Positions 50,101 to 58,300 of a DNA stretch of 64,000 nt are shown one piece after another. The number at the start of each line of letters is the position of its first letter. Position 1 is the stretch's first letter. Source of the stretch: Flavobacterium lutivivi (lineage in GTDB: Bacteria; Bacteroidota; Bacteroidia; Flavobacteriales; Flavobacteriaceae). The notes under the pieces were generated by a model. It was not told the origin of the DNA. It worked only from the letters and a program-made list of their open reading frames with translations, and did not search any database. Position numbers and translations under genes: made by a program. Location: assembly GCF_014642275.1 (NCBI RefSeq), contig NZ_BMIM01000001.1, forward strand, positions 248,001-312,000. The letters run 5' to 3'.

Positions 50101-50222
50101 GAGAAGTACAACCAATGGATGTACCGACAGTATCGATAGGTTCAAGATACCCAAGTGGTGTTTACAATGTGGTAGTATCACAAGGTGAACACACACAAAC
50201 GCTAAGAATGGTTAAGAGATAA
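41136..50222 (+). CDS. Giant 3028-residue T9SS-exported protein (paralogue 2 of the C-terminal module family)
   Basis: The largest gene of the window. The signal peptide has a ~30-residue n-region before its core (LLSFASMIMLFFYSNIHAQ, to ~51). The body is a string of beta domains: a jelly-roll-like start (~54-215), Ig-like and Fn3 domains (several ending YYFWVR or YSVYVRTYCGG), more jelly rolls with VDDFSL/FDDFTL strands, an IPT-like region near 1160, repeated Ig-like units (~1230-1700, with ATGSNLTYQWKYS), a GEVED domain (~1711-1853), a nidogen-like region (~1945-2180) and two homologous pre-peptidase-like domains (~2200-2480, GTADDDVFFSFTT and GTADDDVWYTFTT). It ends with one DTDGDGYG repeat (~2585), DGFDNNCNG, three Cys-framed modules (~2650, 2753, 2843) and the type A-like sorting domain (~2946-3028). 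Probable filamentous surface adhesin. Confidence 0.8.
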   Translation: MMNNYKKPEQWYDTITGDACQKYSGFASKRKWLLSFASMIMLFFYSNIHAQISLPYVETFAGISAANGFPTVTGGAWTRTGTTGKQPTYIANQASYNRSGNGDTKFMSFQYSQPTGGNLYAVGPFSLVAGTNYQASVLYKADGLTGFGPLSLTYGTGNTLALQTNTIATVPASITNTAFQTLSGTFSVATSGSYYLGIKLEANGTPWYLTVDDFSLTLPCSGTPNTGTASPSSQSICSGVVPSSIIATGLSVGAGISYQWQQSTDGGTNWISAVGGSGATTATYTPPTFGGTSILYRLRTTCANGGATADTAPVSVNPPANPTTQVSNATTASLSTSGFTLNWTNGNGNRRVVIMSTGTITDPVNGNAAALTANAVYAGSGQQIMYDGTGTSVAISGLTCNTAYNYKVYEYTRCGAGPYDYYYNVSSGTNAGSVTTSAILSGSFPNSNNFAGFTGSNLTTVQPGWSEGVGANAPAGTTSAWTNTSLGGFTTAKINLYSNTKVDWIVGPRITLPASAARMTFKAAITDFASTAADATGMQGSDDQVRVRISTDACNSTWTTLYTFSAANTTSLTNTLQDFVIDLSAYAGQNVTLAFQGVEGVDDTPDYDFHITAIVIEETPSCIAPTGLISSAVTNNSATIGWTASTAPPANGYDYYYSTSSTAPIGSTTPSGNVGTTTYSASLSGLSANTVYYFWVRSNCSGSGQSAWAGSGTFTTSCDPVTSLNENFDSVTTPNLPSCWSKILRGSTLSSFATVGTYNSTTYAQSTPNSVQLYNSSSATSGADDIILVSPYIGNLSTGTHRVRFIASYSGGSIQVGTLNGNSSSATFTPLQTISTTGTKTEYVVNFNTYSGSDKFIGFRMNNSSTYTYVYIDDVAWEPIPTCFNPTAVTTASVTNSGASLSWTAPTQGTPSTYEYEVRSSGAAGSGATGLAASGSVTVPTVSASVTGLSSNTTYSVYVRTYCGGSDYSAWTTAVTFKTLCDPIASLPWTEGFESATVGSTVVGTSTNLPDCWNSQSTQWSSSNATTYNNAHGGSKYIRYAWSTTDAYMWTPGFQLTAGQSYDFSFWAQGDGGVEWNNDVFVNTSVSSTGATQLGATYTPPGTGTYTIQTYAKITRTFIPSTSGVYYFAIRGNEASGDPWYMAFDDFTLEATPVTVASFNPTEACSSDLASTTVTLTGSNFTGATDVQLNGVSHAFSVVNDTTITVTLTGSSASGAFTVYKGALYGTSATNFTVKANPTVAPITGPSAVCTGSTITLASATSGNTWTSLQPSIASVDANGEVSGLAAGNATIQFSVTNLGCTTTVSKSVDVYQQVAITSHPASATVVTGDNTSFTVVATGSNLTYQWKYSDDYVTFYDLADDATYSGTNTDTLTITATPDTINGYQFMCTVSGDASCGSVDSNPADLTVGNTGIGTQPTSVSLCGSGNASFTVVATGDVSTYEWFVNDGSGYVSVPNSGIYSGANTATLTITGATTAQNGYTYYVQVSGAANSAFSSEVTLTVASSPTVTDPSNASNCYSGGSSNFTVSTTNSTAVAWEYATSASGPWSGVANGTPTGATYTGASSNTLSVATTSATPVATYYYRANVSGISPCTSTQSAAAALTINSFTIGTQPVAATVLRGNTASYTVATAAPSPTYQWQRSATAGGTYVNVADATPVGVTYTGANSATLNVITSASAATGTANYYRCIVSSPAGCSVTSGNAALTINDYCSIPAATSTSSYLDSFATTGGVSNITNNTTGFSAGGYGNFTAQSVSQIQGASVSFTTALVGTTVGVAIWVDWNNDTVFDTTERVYNTAAFVSTASGSFTVPETATPGNKRMRINIDWNATSPLACPTSGGRREVEDYTFTVIAAPLCTTPNAGVATSSTSGACVNSTATLTLTGMVTGVLGQTYQWYSRTLPSGTFAPISGATSTTLVTPALTASSEFYCVTTCSNGGATAQSNTVTLTVYNCDYTVTRNNITYNSIMSTGSTYTSLSSADDGKTNTVSLAGTTFRYNGAVVTGFYATSNGWMTFNTSQTSSSLTNDLTSTGQNMVLAPYWDDLVIQGNSLANLNSSMRYKINGTLGSGTAEIIVEWAEMEKFSYGDPNMNFQVVLKEIDNSIEFNYGTMQLFNGATNNTTYGYWSYSVGMNGSSPGTATTANRLILQNENSTNFSTTSQTALKLSPACGTQLRFVPSATYSGGTAPATVPSNNEVAGAIAISVNSDPCVNVCGNVYTSKNATASTGITACSATTPGTADDDVFFSFTTNSTITNYRIEVLGSTNYNPVVQILDSSLTPIACSNATGAGLAETIASLTLSLNTQYYVRVYDSAAGAAGGASGSGEFAICVSQVLPPPAYDEPAGAAALTLGTSCTPVSSVPSEVLRATATAGVQTCSAGTPGTADDDVWYTFTTGAVTAGISHTVSVQGVSTYNPVLQIFTGLPSTGNALTCVNATGNGGLETYSSSSLLPNTTYYVRVYHAGSGAANGNFSVCVYASLPNCVTSPSAPANASTQCESASATTLSWAAVTSATAYDVYFNSGTSATTLVSADQTGLSYTTASALTPGTYSWRVVPKNPYGSASGCTTSFTFTVNAVLTYYLDTDGDGYGNALVSTTSCTGAPTGYVANNTDCNDSVAAINPGLTEVLYDGFDNNCNGLLDEGNQLIANMTNCGTTLAAISSLISCTSVAGVDGYRFEVTNTSTSAVQTIDRPLQYFNLTQLTSFEYATTYSVRVMLRKNGIWLGYYGASCLYSTPPVTQPTGGTGTTQLQTYCGQTLPSISTIIATTSLPGATGYRFRVTNTTTGSIQTLTRTLHWFSLTMLPSYNYGTTYVVDVAVKTTGDYSEYGAPCNVTTPNVPTLVNYCGGAIVPTKGTNIYTSSLDRVTSYRFEVTRYTDETLSTAVDVSQIDRNINWFTFNMVSNYSANTHYGVRVQVMTSGTWSPWSDACDIVSPATARVTESATSEVFSVKGYPNPYDYEFSLQMESSSDARVSIKVYDMVGKLIDTREVQPMDVPTVSIGSRYPSGVYNVVVSQGEHTQTLRMVKR

Positions 50223-50278
50223 TCAAAAGCCATAAGAGATTAAATAGAAACCGCTTCGGGAAACCGAAGCGGTTTTTT
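48971..50278 (+). repeat. Copy 2 of the duplicated 3' module
   Basis: Similarity to the other copies starts only at AGACTGTAACGACAGCGTAG, so this copy lacks the six upstream acidic-repeat units of copies 1 and 4. It runs through the stop codon and the terminator. Copies 2, 3 and 4 are closest to one another. Confidence 0.85.
50249..50278 (+). terminator. Intrinsic terminator (GAAA-loop type, copy 2)
   Basis: AACCGCTTCGG (50249-50259), GAAA, CCGAAGCGGTT (50264-50274) and T; same hairpin as at 29881 and 55123. Confidence 0.95.
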
Positions 50279-50280
50279 AT

Positions 50281-50297
50281 TTTTATCGATTAAATAA
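50281..50297 (+). promoter_or_regulatory. Shared upstream motif, TTTTATCGATTAAATAA
   Basis: It follows the terminator directly and ends 113 bp before the ATG at 50411. A reversed partial copy (TTGACGATAAAA) follows at about 50303-50314. Confidence 0.5.
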
Positions 50298-50354
50298 CAA
50301 TAATTGACGATAAAAGGCTAAAGATAAAATGATTAACAATATGTTAATATTTTA

Positions 50355-50387
50355 TTGCTAAAAACCAATTTTTTATGTATAATTTTG
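50355..50387 (+). promoter_or_regulatory. Promoter (TTG, 22-bp spacer, TAATTTTG)
   Basis: TTG at 50355-50357 and TAATTTTG at 50380-50387. Because the -7 box lies downstream of an in-frame ATG at 50375, only the ATG at 50411 can be used from this promoter. Confidence 0.65.
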
Positions 50388-50410
50388 TTATAAATCAAAC
50401 TATTTACAAC

Positions 50411-53400
50411 ATGAAAGGAAATTTACAAAAGTCCTGCTTTAGATTTATTTTAGCACTGCTTTTTTTGATGCTGAATAATAAAGTTAATGGACAAACACAA
50501 CTTGCTGGTTGGACATTTGATACTACTTCTGCTGCACCAAGTACGCCATCATCTGTCTCAGCTAATTTAGGTACTCAATCAGGAAGTGCATTTGTTTATG
50601 CTGATGGAACTAATGGTTCATCAACATGGATAACCGCAACTTCTGGAAATGAATTAACAACTTTTGCTGGTACTACAACCAGTGATCCAAGAACAACACC
50701 AGTTGCTGGTAACGCATATTCAATTCTTGGAGGTACTGGGAATTCTGCAAATGGAAAGAGTTTAGTAATTAAGTTTTCAATGACTGGCTACGAAAACCCA
50801 ATCCTGACTTTTGCTACTAGAGGAACTGGTACAGGTTTTTCAACACATCAATGGTCATGGAGTACAGATAATGTATCTTATACTAATTTTGGTACGAATA
50901 CTGCTAATACAGGATCTACATTTACAGTTAAGACTTTGGATTTGTCAGCAATAAATTCAGTTGACAATGTTACAACAGTGTATTTAAAGCTTACAGTAAC
51001 AGGAGCTACTTCAGCTTCGGGAAATAATAGACTTGATAATTTTGTGATTAATGCTACACAATTAGTAGTTTTAACGTCTCCAACAGTTACAAACACGACA
51101 GCTTCAGGTATTACAGTTGACTCAGCTACGTTAGCAGGAAATGTTACTGCGACTGGAGGTGATGCTATTACTGATAATGGAAGTGTTTATTCTACATCAG
51201 ATACCACACCTACAATTGCTGAAGGAGCAACTCAAGTTGCAACACCTAGTCCAGGAAGTGGAACAGGAGCTTTTTCAAATAATACTGGTTCAGTTTTAAG
51301 TGTAAATACCTTGTATTATTATAATGCTTATGCGATCAATTCACAAGGAACATCTTATGGAACATCTTCTAGTTTTTATACATTAGCAAATGTTCCATCG
51401 CTACCAGTTGTAAATAACCCAACATCAAGTACTCTTGATGTATCAATAGGTTCAGGTGATGGTAATCCTTCGAACACGTTGTATGCAATACAAGTAGGTT
51501 CTAGCTATGTTCAAAATTTTGGAAGTTCAACTTTAGGAGTTACTCCAGTTTGGTTTACTTCTTCTCAATGGGGAACAACTACGGTTACTGGTCTAGCAGG
51601 AAGTACTTTATATACTTTTTCTGTTAAGGCAAAAAATGGAGATAATGTTGAAACTTCATTTGGATCGTCAACAAGTCTTTCAACTTCCGTTAACTCTTCA
51701 CCATATTTACAAGCGGATCCATTAACTGACTTTGGTTCTATTTGTATTAATACAACAACTTCAGCAAATAGTTTTGGTTTACTTGGAGAGTTTTTAACTG
51801 GAGATATTACAGTTGGTCCTCTTTCAGGTTATACTTTCTCTACAATTTTAAATGGAACTTATCTAAATAGTTTAACCATTTCTCCAGATGTTAATGATGA
51901 AATTTTGGAGACTATATATGTGAAGTTTACACCAAGTGCTGTTCAATCTTATGATGGAAATATCTCTATTTCCGGTGGAGGAGCTTCATCTATAAATGTT
52001 TCTGCAACAGGAACTGGAATTAATACTCCTGCAACTGTTACTACAGGTTCAAGCAGTTCTATTACATCTACAACTGCTACTATTTCGGGAACAGTTACAG
52101 AAGGATGTTCGTCTGTTGCTACTTCTGGTATGGAATATAGTTTGAATAGTGATTTATCTGGTGCTACTCAAGTTTCTAATCCGGGCAATTTAACGTCATT
52201 ACAGCCAAATACTCAATATTATTATAGAGCATTTGCTCAAGATGGAACAGGAACTGTAAATGGAAATATTTTATCATTTACTACATCTCAATTGAGTGCT
52301 CCAACAGCAAATGCTGCTACAGCTATTCAGGAAAATCAGTTTACTGCAAATTGGTCTGCGGTTGATGGAGCATCTTCCTATTTGTTAGATGTTGCTACAA
52401 CTTCTAGCTTTGTTAATACTGTCAATTTGCCTAATCTAATTATATCTGAATACGGTGAAGGATCAACTGGAAACAAAAAATATATTGAAATTTTTAATGG
52501 TACTGGGTCAACAGTTGATTTATCTCAATATAATTTAAAAAGAGCTACTAATGGTGGAGGTTGGCCAACAACAGGTACAGCAATATTAAATCTTTCGGGA
52601 ACTTTGGCTAATGGTCAAACCTATGTAGTTGCTAATAACTCAACAGATGTTATTGGAGCAAACCTTTACAATTCAGGTATAGCTAACTGGAATGGAGATG
52701 ATGCTGTTGGACTTTTTAATGGTTCAACATTAGTAGATGTTTTTGGAACTCCAGATTCTGATCCAGGTTCAGGTTGGAATATTGCAGGCGTTACAAATGC
52801 AAGTGTCGATCATATTTTAATAAGAAAACCTTCTGTGTTAGCACCTAATACTAATTGGACATTATCAGCAGGAACTAACACATCTGACTCAGAGTGGATT
52901 GTTTCAGGTTCAACTTATAGTGCAACCAATCAAACAACTAATTTAGGATTACATACTGTAAATAACACGTCTTCATCTTATGTTTCTGGTTATGAGGCTT
53001 TAAATGTTGGAAATGTTACTTCTTATAATGTAACAGGGTTGTTACCAAGTACAACTTATTACTACAGAGTTAGAGCAGTTAGCTCTAATAGTACATCAGC
53101 CAACTCTAATGTAATTTCTTTAACAACAGCTGCTCAAACACCAACATTCACTTCAATCAATCAAGCAGCAGGAACTTTTTGTGAAGATACTGATGTTACT
53201 TTTGAAGTTTTTGGCTTAATCCCAAATAGTGTTTCAACTTTATATTATGACATCAATGGAACAAATGGTCAAGCCGATGTTGTAGTAGCCAATGGTACTG
53301 GATATGCAACTTTTGCAGTTAATTTGCCTTTGACTTCAAATGGATTAACACTTACTATAAATCAAGTAGAGAGAGTTGATATTATAAGCCCAATTTTAAA

Positions 53401-55096
53401 TGTTTCTACAAATAATACAGTTGTTTTAGCAGTTGCTGCTAATGCTACTTATTATGCTGATACTGATGGTGATGGATATGGTGATGCAGCATCGACAATT
53501 GTTTCATGTGCAGGAGCACCAGTTGGATATGTTGCAAACAATACTGACTGCGATGATAATGACAATACAAAACATACTACCTTCTCTTTCTATGAAGATG
53601 TTGATGGAGACGGAGTAGGTTTTGGGGCTTTAGTTTCAGGAGTCTGCGCAGTAGATGCTAATACACCACCAGTTGGTTATTCATTAACCAATACAGATTG
53701 TGCGCCAAGTGATGGTTTAGCTTATCAAATGGGTATGTTCTATACAGATGCCGATGGAGATAATTATTCATTAGATAATAGTCAAGTAAGTTTATGCTAT
53801 GGAGCCACCGAACCAAACGGATATAGTGCAGTAAGTTTAGGAATAGACTGTAACGACAGCGTAGCTGCGATAAATCCAGGATTAACAGAGATATTGTATG
53901 ATGGATTTGATAACAACTGTAACGGATTGTTAGATGAAGGCAATCAGTTGATATCAAGTATGACCAACTGTGGAACTACATTAGCTACTATTAGTTCATT
54001 GATAAGCTGTACAAGTGTTGCAGGTATAGATGGCTACCGTTTTGAGGTAACCAATACAGCAACAAGTGCAGTACAGACAATAGATAGACCATTACAATAC
54101 TTTAGCTTAACACAGTTATCAAGTTTTGAATATGCTACAACATATTCAGTACGTGTGATGTTAAGAAAGAATGGTATCTGGTTAGGTTACTATGGACCAT
54201 CATGTTTGTATTCAACACCACCAGTTACACAACCAACAGGCGGAACAGGTACGACACAGTTACAAACCTATTGTGGACAAACGCTACCATCTATTAGTAC
54301 AATAATAGCAACAACGAGTTTGCCAGGAGCAACAGGTTACAGATTTAGAGTTACCAATACAACAACGGGAAGTATCCAAACGTTGACAAGAACCTTACAT
54401 TGGTTCTCATTGACGATGTTACCATCGTACAACTATGGCACGACCTATGTAGTAGATGTAGCCGTTAAGACGACAGGAGATTACTCAGAGTATGGAGCAC
54501 CATGTAACGTGACAACACCAAATGTACCGACCTTAGTAAATTACTGTGGAGGTGCAATAGTACCTACCAAAGGAACATATATCAACACATCGAGTTTAGA
54601 TAGAGTAACCTCATATAGATTTGAAGTTACACGATATACAGATGAGACGTTGAGTACAGCAGTAGATGTATCACAGATAGATAGAAATATCAACTGGTTT
54701 ACATTCAATATGGTAAGCAACTATTCAGCTAACACACACTATGGAGTACGCGTACAAGTGATGACATCAGGCACATGGTCACCATGGAGTGATGCATGTG
54801 AGATAGTATCACCAGCTACAGCAAGAGTAACAGAGAGTGTTACCTCAGAAGTGTTTAGTGTAAAAGGTTATCCAAACCCATATGATTATGAGTTTAGTTT
54901 ACAAATGGAGAGTAGCATTGATGCAATAGTAAGCATCAAGGTATATGACATGGTAGGCAAACTGATAGATACAAGAGAAGTACAACCAATGGATGTACCA
55001 ACAGTATCGATAGGTTCAAGATACCCAAGTGGTGTTTACAATGTGGTAGTAAGCCAAGGTGAACACACACAAACATTAAGAATGGTTAAGAGATAA
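50411..55096 (+). CDS. Large T9SS-exported protein with lamin-tail domain nested in Fn3 (paralogue 3)
   Basis: 1561 residues from the ATG at 50411; the in-frame ATG at 50375 lies upstream of the promoter's -7 box, and 50411 begins a good signal peptide (core ILALLFLMLNNKVNGQ). An N-terminal jelly-roll-like domain (~25-215) is followed by Fn3-like domains. One Fn3 is split: first half ~628-668, a lamin-tail domain (~675-795, NLIISEYGEGS ... KYIEIFN ... VVANN) plus linker inserted, second half ~859-905. Three acidic repeats (DTDGDGYG, DVDGDGVG, DADGDN) near 1015-1130 lead to DGFDNNCNG, three Cys-framed modules (~1182, 1286, 1376) and the type A-like sorting domain (~1479-1561). In the sorting domain one Arg is replaced by Ile (SSIDAIVSIKV), unlike the other three copies. 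Probable surface adhesin. Confidence 0.8.
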   Translation: MKGNLQKSCFRFILALLFLMLNNKVNGQTQLAGWTFDTTSAAPSTPSSVSANLGTQSGSAFVYADGTNGSSTWITATSGNELTTFAGTTTSDPRTTPVAGNAYSILGGTGNSANGKSLVIKFSMTGYENPILTFATRGTGTGFSTHQWSWSTDNVSYTNFGTNTANTGSTFTVKTLDLSAINSVDNVTTVYLKLTVTGATSASGNNRLDNFVINATQLVVLTSPTVTNTTASGITVDSATLAGNVTATGGDAITDNGSVYSTSDTTPTIAEGATQVATPSPGSGTGAFSNNTGSVLSVNTLYYYNAYAINSQGTSYGTSSSFYTLANVPSLPVVNNPTSSTLDVSIGSGDGNPSNTLYAIQVGSSYVQNFGSSTLGVTPVWFTSSQWGTTTVTGLAGSTLYTFSVKAKNGDNVETSFGSSTSLSTSVNSSPYLQADPLTDFGSICINTTTSANSFGLLGEFLTGDITVGPLSGYTFSTILNGTYLNSLTISPDVNDEILETIYVKFTPSAVQSYDGNISISGGGASSINVSATGTGINTPATVTTGSSSSITSTTATISGTVTEGCSSVATSGMEYSLNSDLSGATQVSNPGNLTSLQPNTQYYYRAFAQDGTGTVNGNILSFTTSQLSAPTANAATAIQENQFTANWSAVDGASSYLLDVATTSSFVNTVNLPNLIISEYGEGSTGNKKYIEIFNGTGSTVDLSQYNLKRATNGGGWPTTGTAILNLSGTLANGQTYVVANNSTDVIGANLYNSGIANWNGDDAVGLFNGSTLVDVFGTPDSDPGSGWNIAGVTNASVDHILIRKPSVLAPNTNWTLSAGTNTSDSEWIVSGSTYSATNQTTNLGLHTVNNTSSSYVSGYEALNVGNVTSYNVTGLLPSTTYYYRVRAVSSNSTSANSNVISLTTAAQTPTFTSINQAAGTFCEDTDVTFEVFGLIPNSVSTLYYDINGTNGQADVVVANGTGYATFAVNLPLTSNGLTLTINQVERVDIISPILNVSTNNTVVLAVAANATYYADTDGDGYGDAASTIVSCAGAPVGYVANNTDCDDNDNTKHTTFSFYEDVDGDGVGFGALVSGVCAVDANTPPVGYSLTNTDCAPSDGLAYQMGMFYTDADGDNYSLDNSQVSLCYGATEPNGYSAVSLGIDCNDSVAAINPGLTEILYDGFDNNCNGLLDEGNQLISSMTNCGTTLATISSLISCTSVAGIDGYRFEVTNTATSAVQTIDRPLQYFSLTQLSSFEYATTYSVRVMLRKNGIWLGYYGPSCLYSTPPVTQPTGGTGTTQLQTYCGQTLPSISTIIATTSLPGATGYRFRVTNTTTGSIQTLTRTLHWFSLTMLPSYNYGTTYVVDVAVKTTGDYSEYGAPCNVTTPNVPTLVNYCGGAIVPTKGTYINTSSLDRVTSYRFEVTRYTDETLSTAVDVSQIDRNINWFTFNMVSNYSANTHYGVRVQVMTSGTWSPWSDACEIVSPATARVTESVTSEVFSVKGYPNPYDYEFSLQMESSIDAIVSIKVYDMVGKLIDTREVQPMDVPTVSIGSRYPSGVYNVVVSQGEHTQTLRMVKR

Positions 55097-55153
55097 TCAA
55101 AAGCCATAAGAGATTAAATAGAAACCGCTTCGGGAAACCGAAGCGGTTTTTTT
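53545..55153 (+). repeat. Copy 3 of the duplicated 3' module
   Basis: It matches copy 1 and copy 4 from the GATGATAATGACAATAC stretch onward, including the terminator. In the second and third modules it is nearly identical to copies 2 and 4. Confidence 0.85.
55123..55153 (+). terminator. Intrinsic terminator (GAAA-loop type, copy 3)
   Basis: AACCGCTTCGG (55123-55133), GAAA, CCGAAGCGGTT (55138-55148), T to 55153. Confidence 0.95.
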
Positions 55154-55206
55154 GTAATAAAAATCGACGAATCGCATAAAATACTGATTAACAGAGTATG
55201 GTGTTG

Positions 55207-55225
55207 TTTTTGTCGATTTATTAAG
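55207..55225 (+). promoter_or_regulatory. Shared upstream motif, TTTTTGTCGATTTATTAAG
   Basis: It ends 122 bp before the ATG. A reversed related sequence (AAAATCGACGAATC) lies at about 55160-55173. A TTACTTTG near 55265 is a weak -7 candidate, 40 bp downstream of the motif. Confidence 0.5.
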
Positions 55226-55347
55226 TAGTTTGTCTGAATAAATTTCTTACGAAAAACATATGTACTTACTTTGTGTTGAGAATAATTTAATCAAAATGCT
55301 TTTTTTTTTGAATAAGATTATAAAATGTTTAATTTAATTAGGATAAT

Positions 55348-58300
55348 ATGAAAAAAATTACTTTTTATTTGAAAAAAAGCTATTTTTTATTTACTTTTTT
55401 TCTATTGGTTTTTATTTCTAATCCTCTTCAATCGCAAACTGTCAGAACTTATACAACTTCGGGGAGTTTTGTGGTTCCAGCTGGAGTTTCTTCTGTAAAA
55501 GTTGAAGCTTGGGGCGGTGGAGGAGCAGGAGGAGGTGTTAATGGAAGTAACTCTCAAACGCGAACTGGAGGTGGAGGCGCAGGAGGTGCTTATGTGGTTA
55601 ACAATTCAGTTTCTGTAACACCAGGAGCTACAATTACAGTTACAGTTGGCGCTGGTGGAAATGGAGTTAGTGCTGGAGATGGTAATCCTGGAGGCAATTC
55701 AATATTTGCTTCAACGACACCTGTTACTGCTAACGGTGGATTAGGAGGAATTTTAGGAGATGGTTCTCCGCAGCATGGAAGTGGTGCAGCTGTAAATACT
55801 GGAACCAGAAATGGTGGCTCAGGTGGTACAGGTTCAAATTCGGTTAGTGGAGCAGGTGGAGGTGGAGCTGGTAATACAGGTTCTGGTTCAAATGCTTCAG
55901 GAGGAACATCTGGAAATGGTGGAACTGGAGATTCAGGTTCTACTTCTGGTGGAAATGGTGCTTCCGGTATAACTTCGACGGGTAATGGGAATTCTGCTAC
56001 GACACTTTCAGGAGGTGGAAGCGGAGGAAGAAGTACATCGAATACAAATAGAACAGGAGGAAGTGGATTTAGAGGTCAAGTTTTGGTTACATATACTTGT
56101 CCTAATTATGCTTTGCTGAGTACGACAGCTAGTGACTTTTGTAGCACAACTGGAACAAGTGTAAATGTAAGTTTGAATGCATCTGCTACAAATTTACCAA
56201 TCGGTACATATACAGTAACCTATAACAGAACGAATCCATCTGGAACCGCACTTACAGCTACAATGACTGTTACAACTGCAGGTACAGGTACATTTACAGC
56301 TACAGGTTTAACGAATACAGGAACTAGTACAATAACAATTACCAATTTGGCTTCAAGTTATTGTAGTAATGCCATTCTAAGCAATAATTCTGTTGTGGTT
56401 GATAGAGTTGCTGGCCCAACAGCAGTAGCAGGAACATCAATAGTTCAGTGTTATTCATCTGGCGCAATTAATGTGACTTCTGGCTCATCTGCAACAAATT
56501 ATTCTTCTGTTCAATGGACTTCAAGTGGCACAGGAACATTTTCAAACGCTGATTCTTTAACAAGTTGTACATATACACCAAGTATTGCAGATTTGAATAG
56601 TGGAGTTGTTACGTTAACTTTAACAGCTAATTCGACAGCACCATGTACCAATGCAACTTCTACAAAAACATTGTCATTCTTTAGTTTGCCAGTCACAACA
56701 GGAGCTTCAATTTGTCAAGGAGCTTCAGGAACACTAATATCAACGATAAATGAAAATAGATTAACTATTCCAGGCAGTTGGGCAACTTCACCAATTGCAA
56801 ATAGACCAAATACTTCTACAAATTCAACAACTTGTGGTTTTTCAACGACAGTTACCAGAAATTATACGGCAACAAGGTTTAAAGTTAGTCAAACTGGGTC
56901 TTATGTCTTTTTAATGGATAATAATACTGCTTTTGATGGTATGGGATATATTGTTACTGGTAGTTTTATTCCTGGAAGTTGTGGAAGCGGAACATATGTT
57001 AGAGGAGATGATGATAGTAGTCCTGTTGATGATGAACCTCAAATTACAGTTACTCTTACAGCAGGAATTACATATACTTTAGTTTCTACAACATATGCAA
57101 CTTCAACAGGTATATATACAGGAAATTATAATTGGACAATAACACCACCAAGTGGAGGTTCAATATTACCAGTAACCGAGTGGTATACTGCTCCTAGTGG
57201 AGGAGTTTTCTTAGGAACAGGTTCACCATTCAACCCTGTTGGAGTTTCAGGATCTGGTTTGCCAAATACGAATTCGGCTGGTGTAACAACTTTTTATGCT
57301 TCAAATTCTTTAAATCCTTCATGTGGTAGAGTTCCTGTTGATTTTGAAATAAAAACCAATGTAACATATTATGCTGATGTTGATGGAGATGGATTTGGTA
57401 ATCCTTTATCTTCTGTCGTTTCCTGTGATGGTAATCCTAACCCAAGTCTATATGTAACCAACAATTTAGACTGTAATGATACTATAATATATTATGAGGA
57501 TAATGATGGCGATGGATTTGGTTCATCTCAAATGGTTGCATGTGGAACAGTCACTAACAATTTAGATTGTAATGATATTGTTGTATATTATCAAGATAAT
57601 GATGGAGATGGTTTCGGATCAAACATGAAGTTACCTTGTGGTGTAATAACAAATAATTCAGATTGCAACGATAACCAACTACAATATCAAGATTTAGATG
57701 GTGATGGATTTGGTTCGAATGTTACAGTCGCATGTGGAGTTGCCAATAATTTAGATTGTGACGATAATCAATTACAATATGTGGATAATGATGGAGATGG
57801 TTATGGTTCGCTAACATTAGTAGCATGTGGAGTTATTAACAACACCGACTGTGATGATAATGACAATACAAAACATACTACTTTCTCTTTCTATGAAGAT
57901 GTTGATGGAGATGGCGTAGGTTTTGGGGCTTTGGTTTCAGGAGTATGTGCAGTAGATGCCAATACACCACCAGTTGGTTATTCATTAACCAATACAGATT
58001 GTGCGCCAAGTGATGGTTTAGCTTATCAAATGGGTATGTTCTATACAGATGCCGATGGAGATAATTATTCATTAGACAATAGTCAAGTAAGTTTATGCTA
58101 TGGAGCAACCGAACCAGAAGGCTATAGTGCAGTAAGTTTAGGAATAGACTGTAACGACAGCGTAGCTGCGATAAATCCAGGAATGACAGAGATATTGTAT
58201 GATGGATTTGATAACAACTGTAACGGATTGTTGGATGAAGGCAATCAGTTGATAGTTAACATGTCAAGTTGTGGAACTACATTAGCTACTATTAGTTCAT

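Noticed and set aside
50375-50410. Start of paralogue 3 at the ATG at 50375
   Set aside because: The -7 box TAATTTTG lies just after this ATG, so the transcript would begin downstream; the signal peptide fits a start at 50411.
53658-53957. Antisense frame of 99 residues in the shared module (and the related one at 57878-58108)
   Set aside because: It is repeated only because the sense module is duplicated; it has no start context or recognisable fold.
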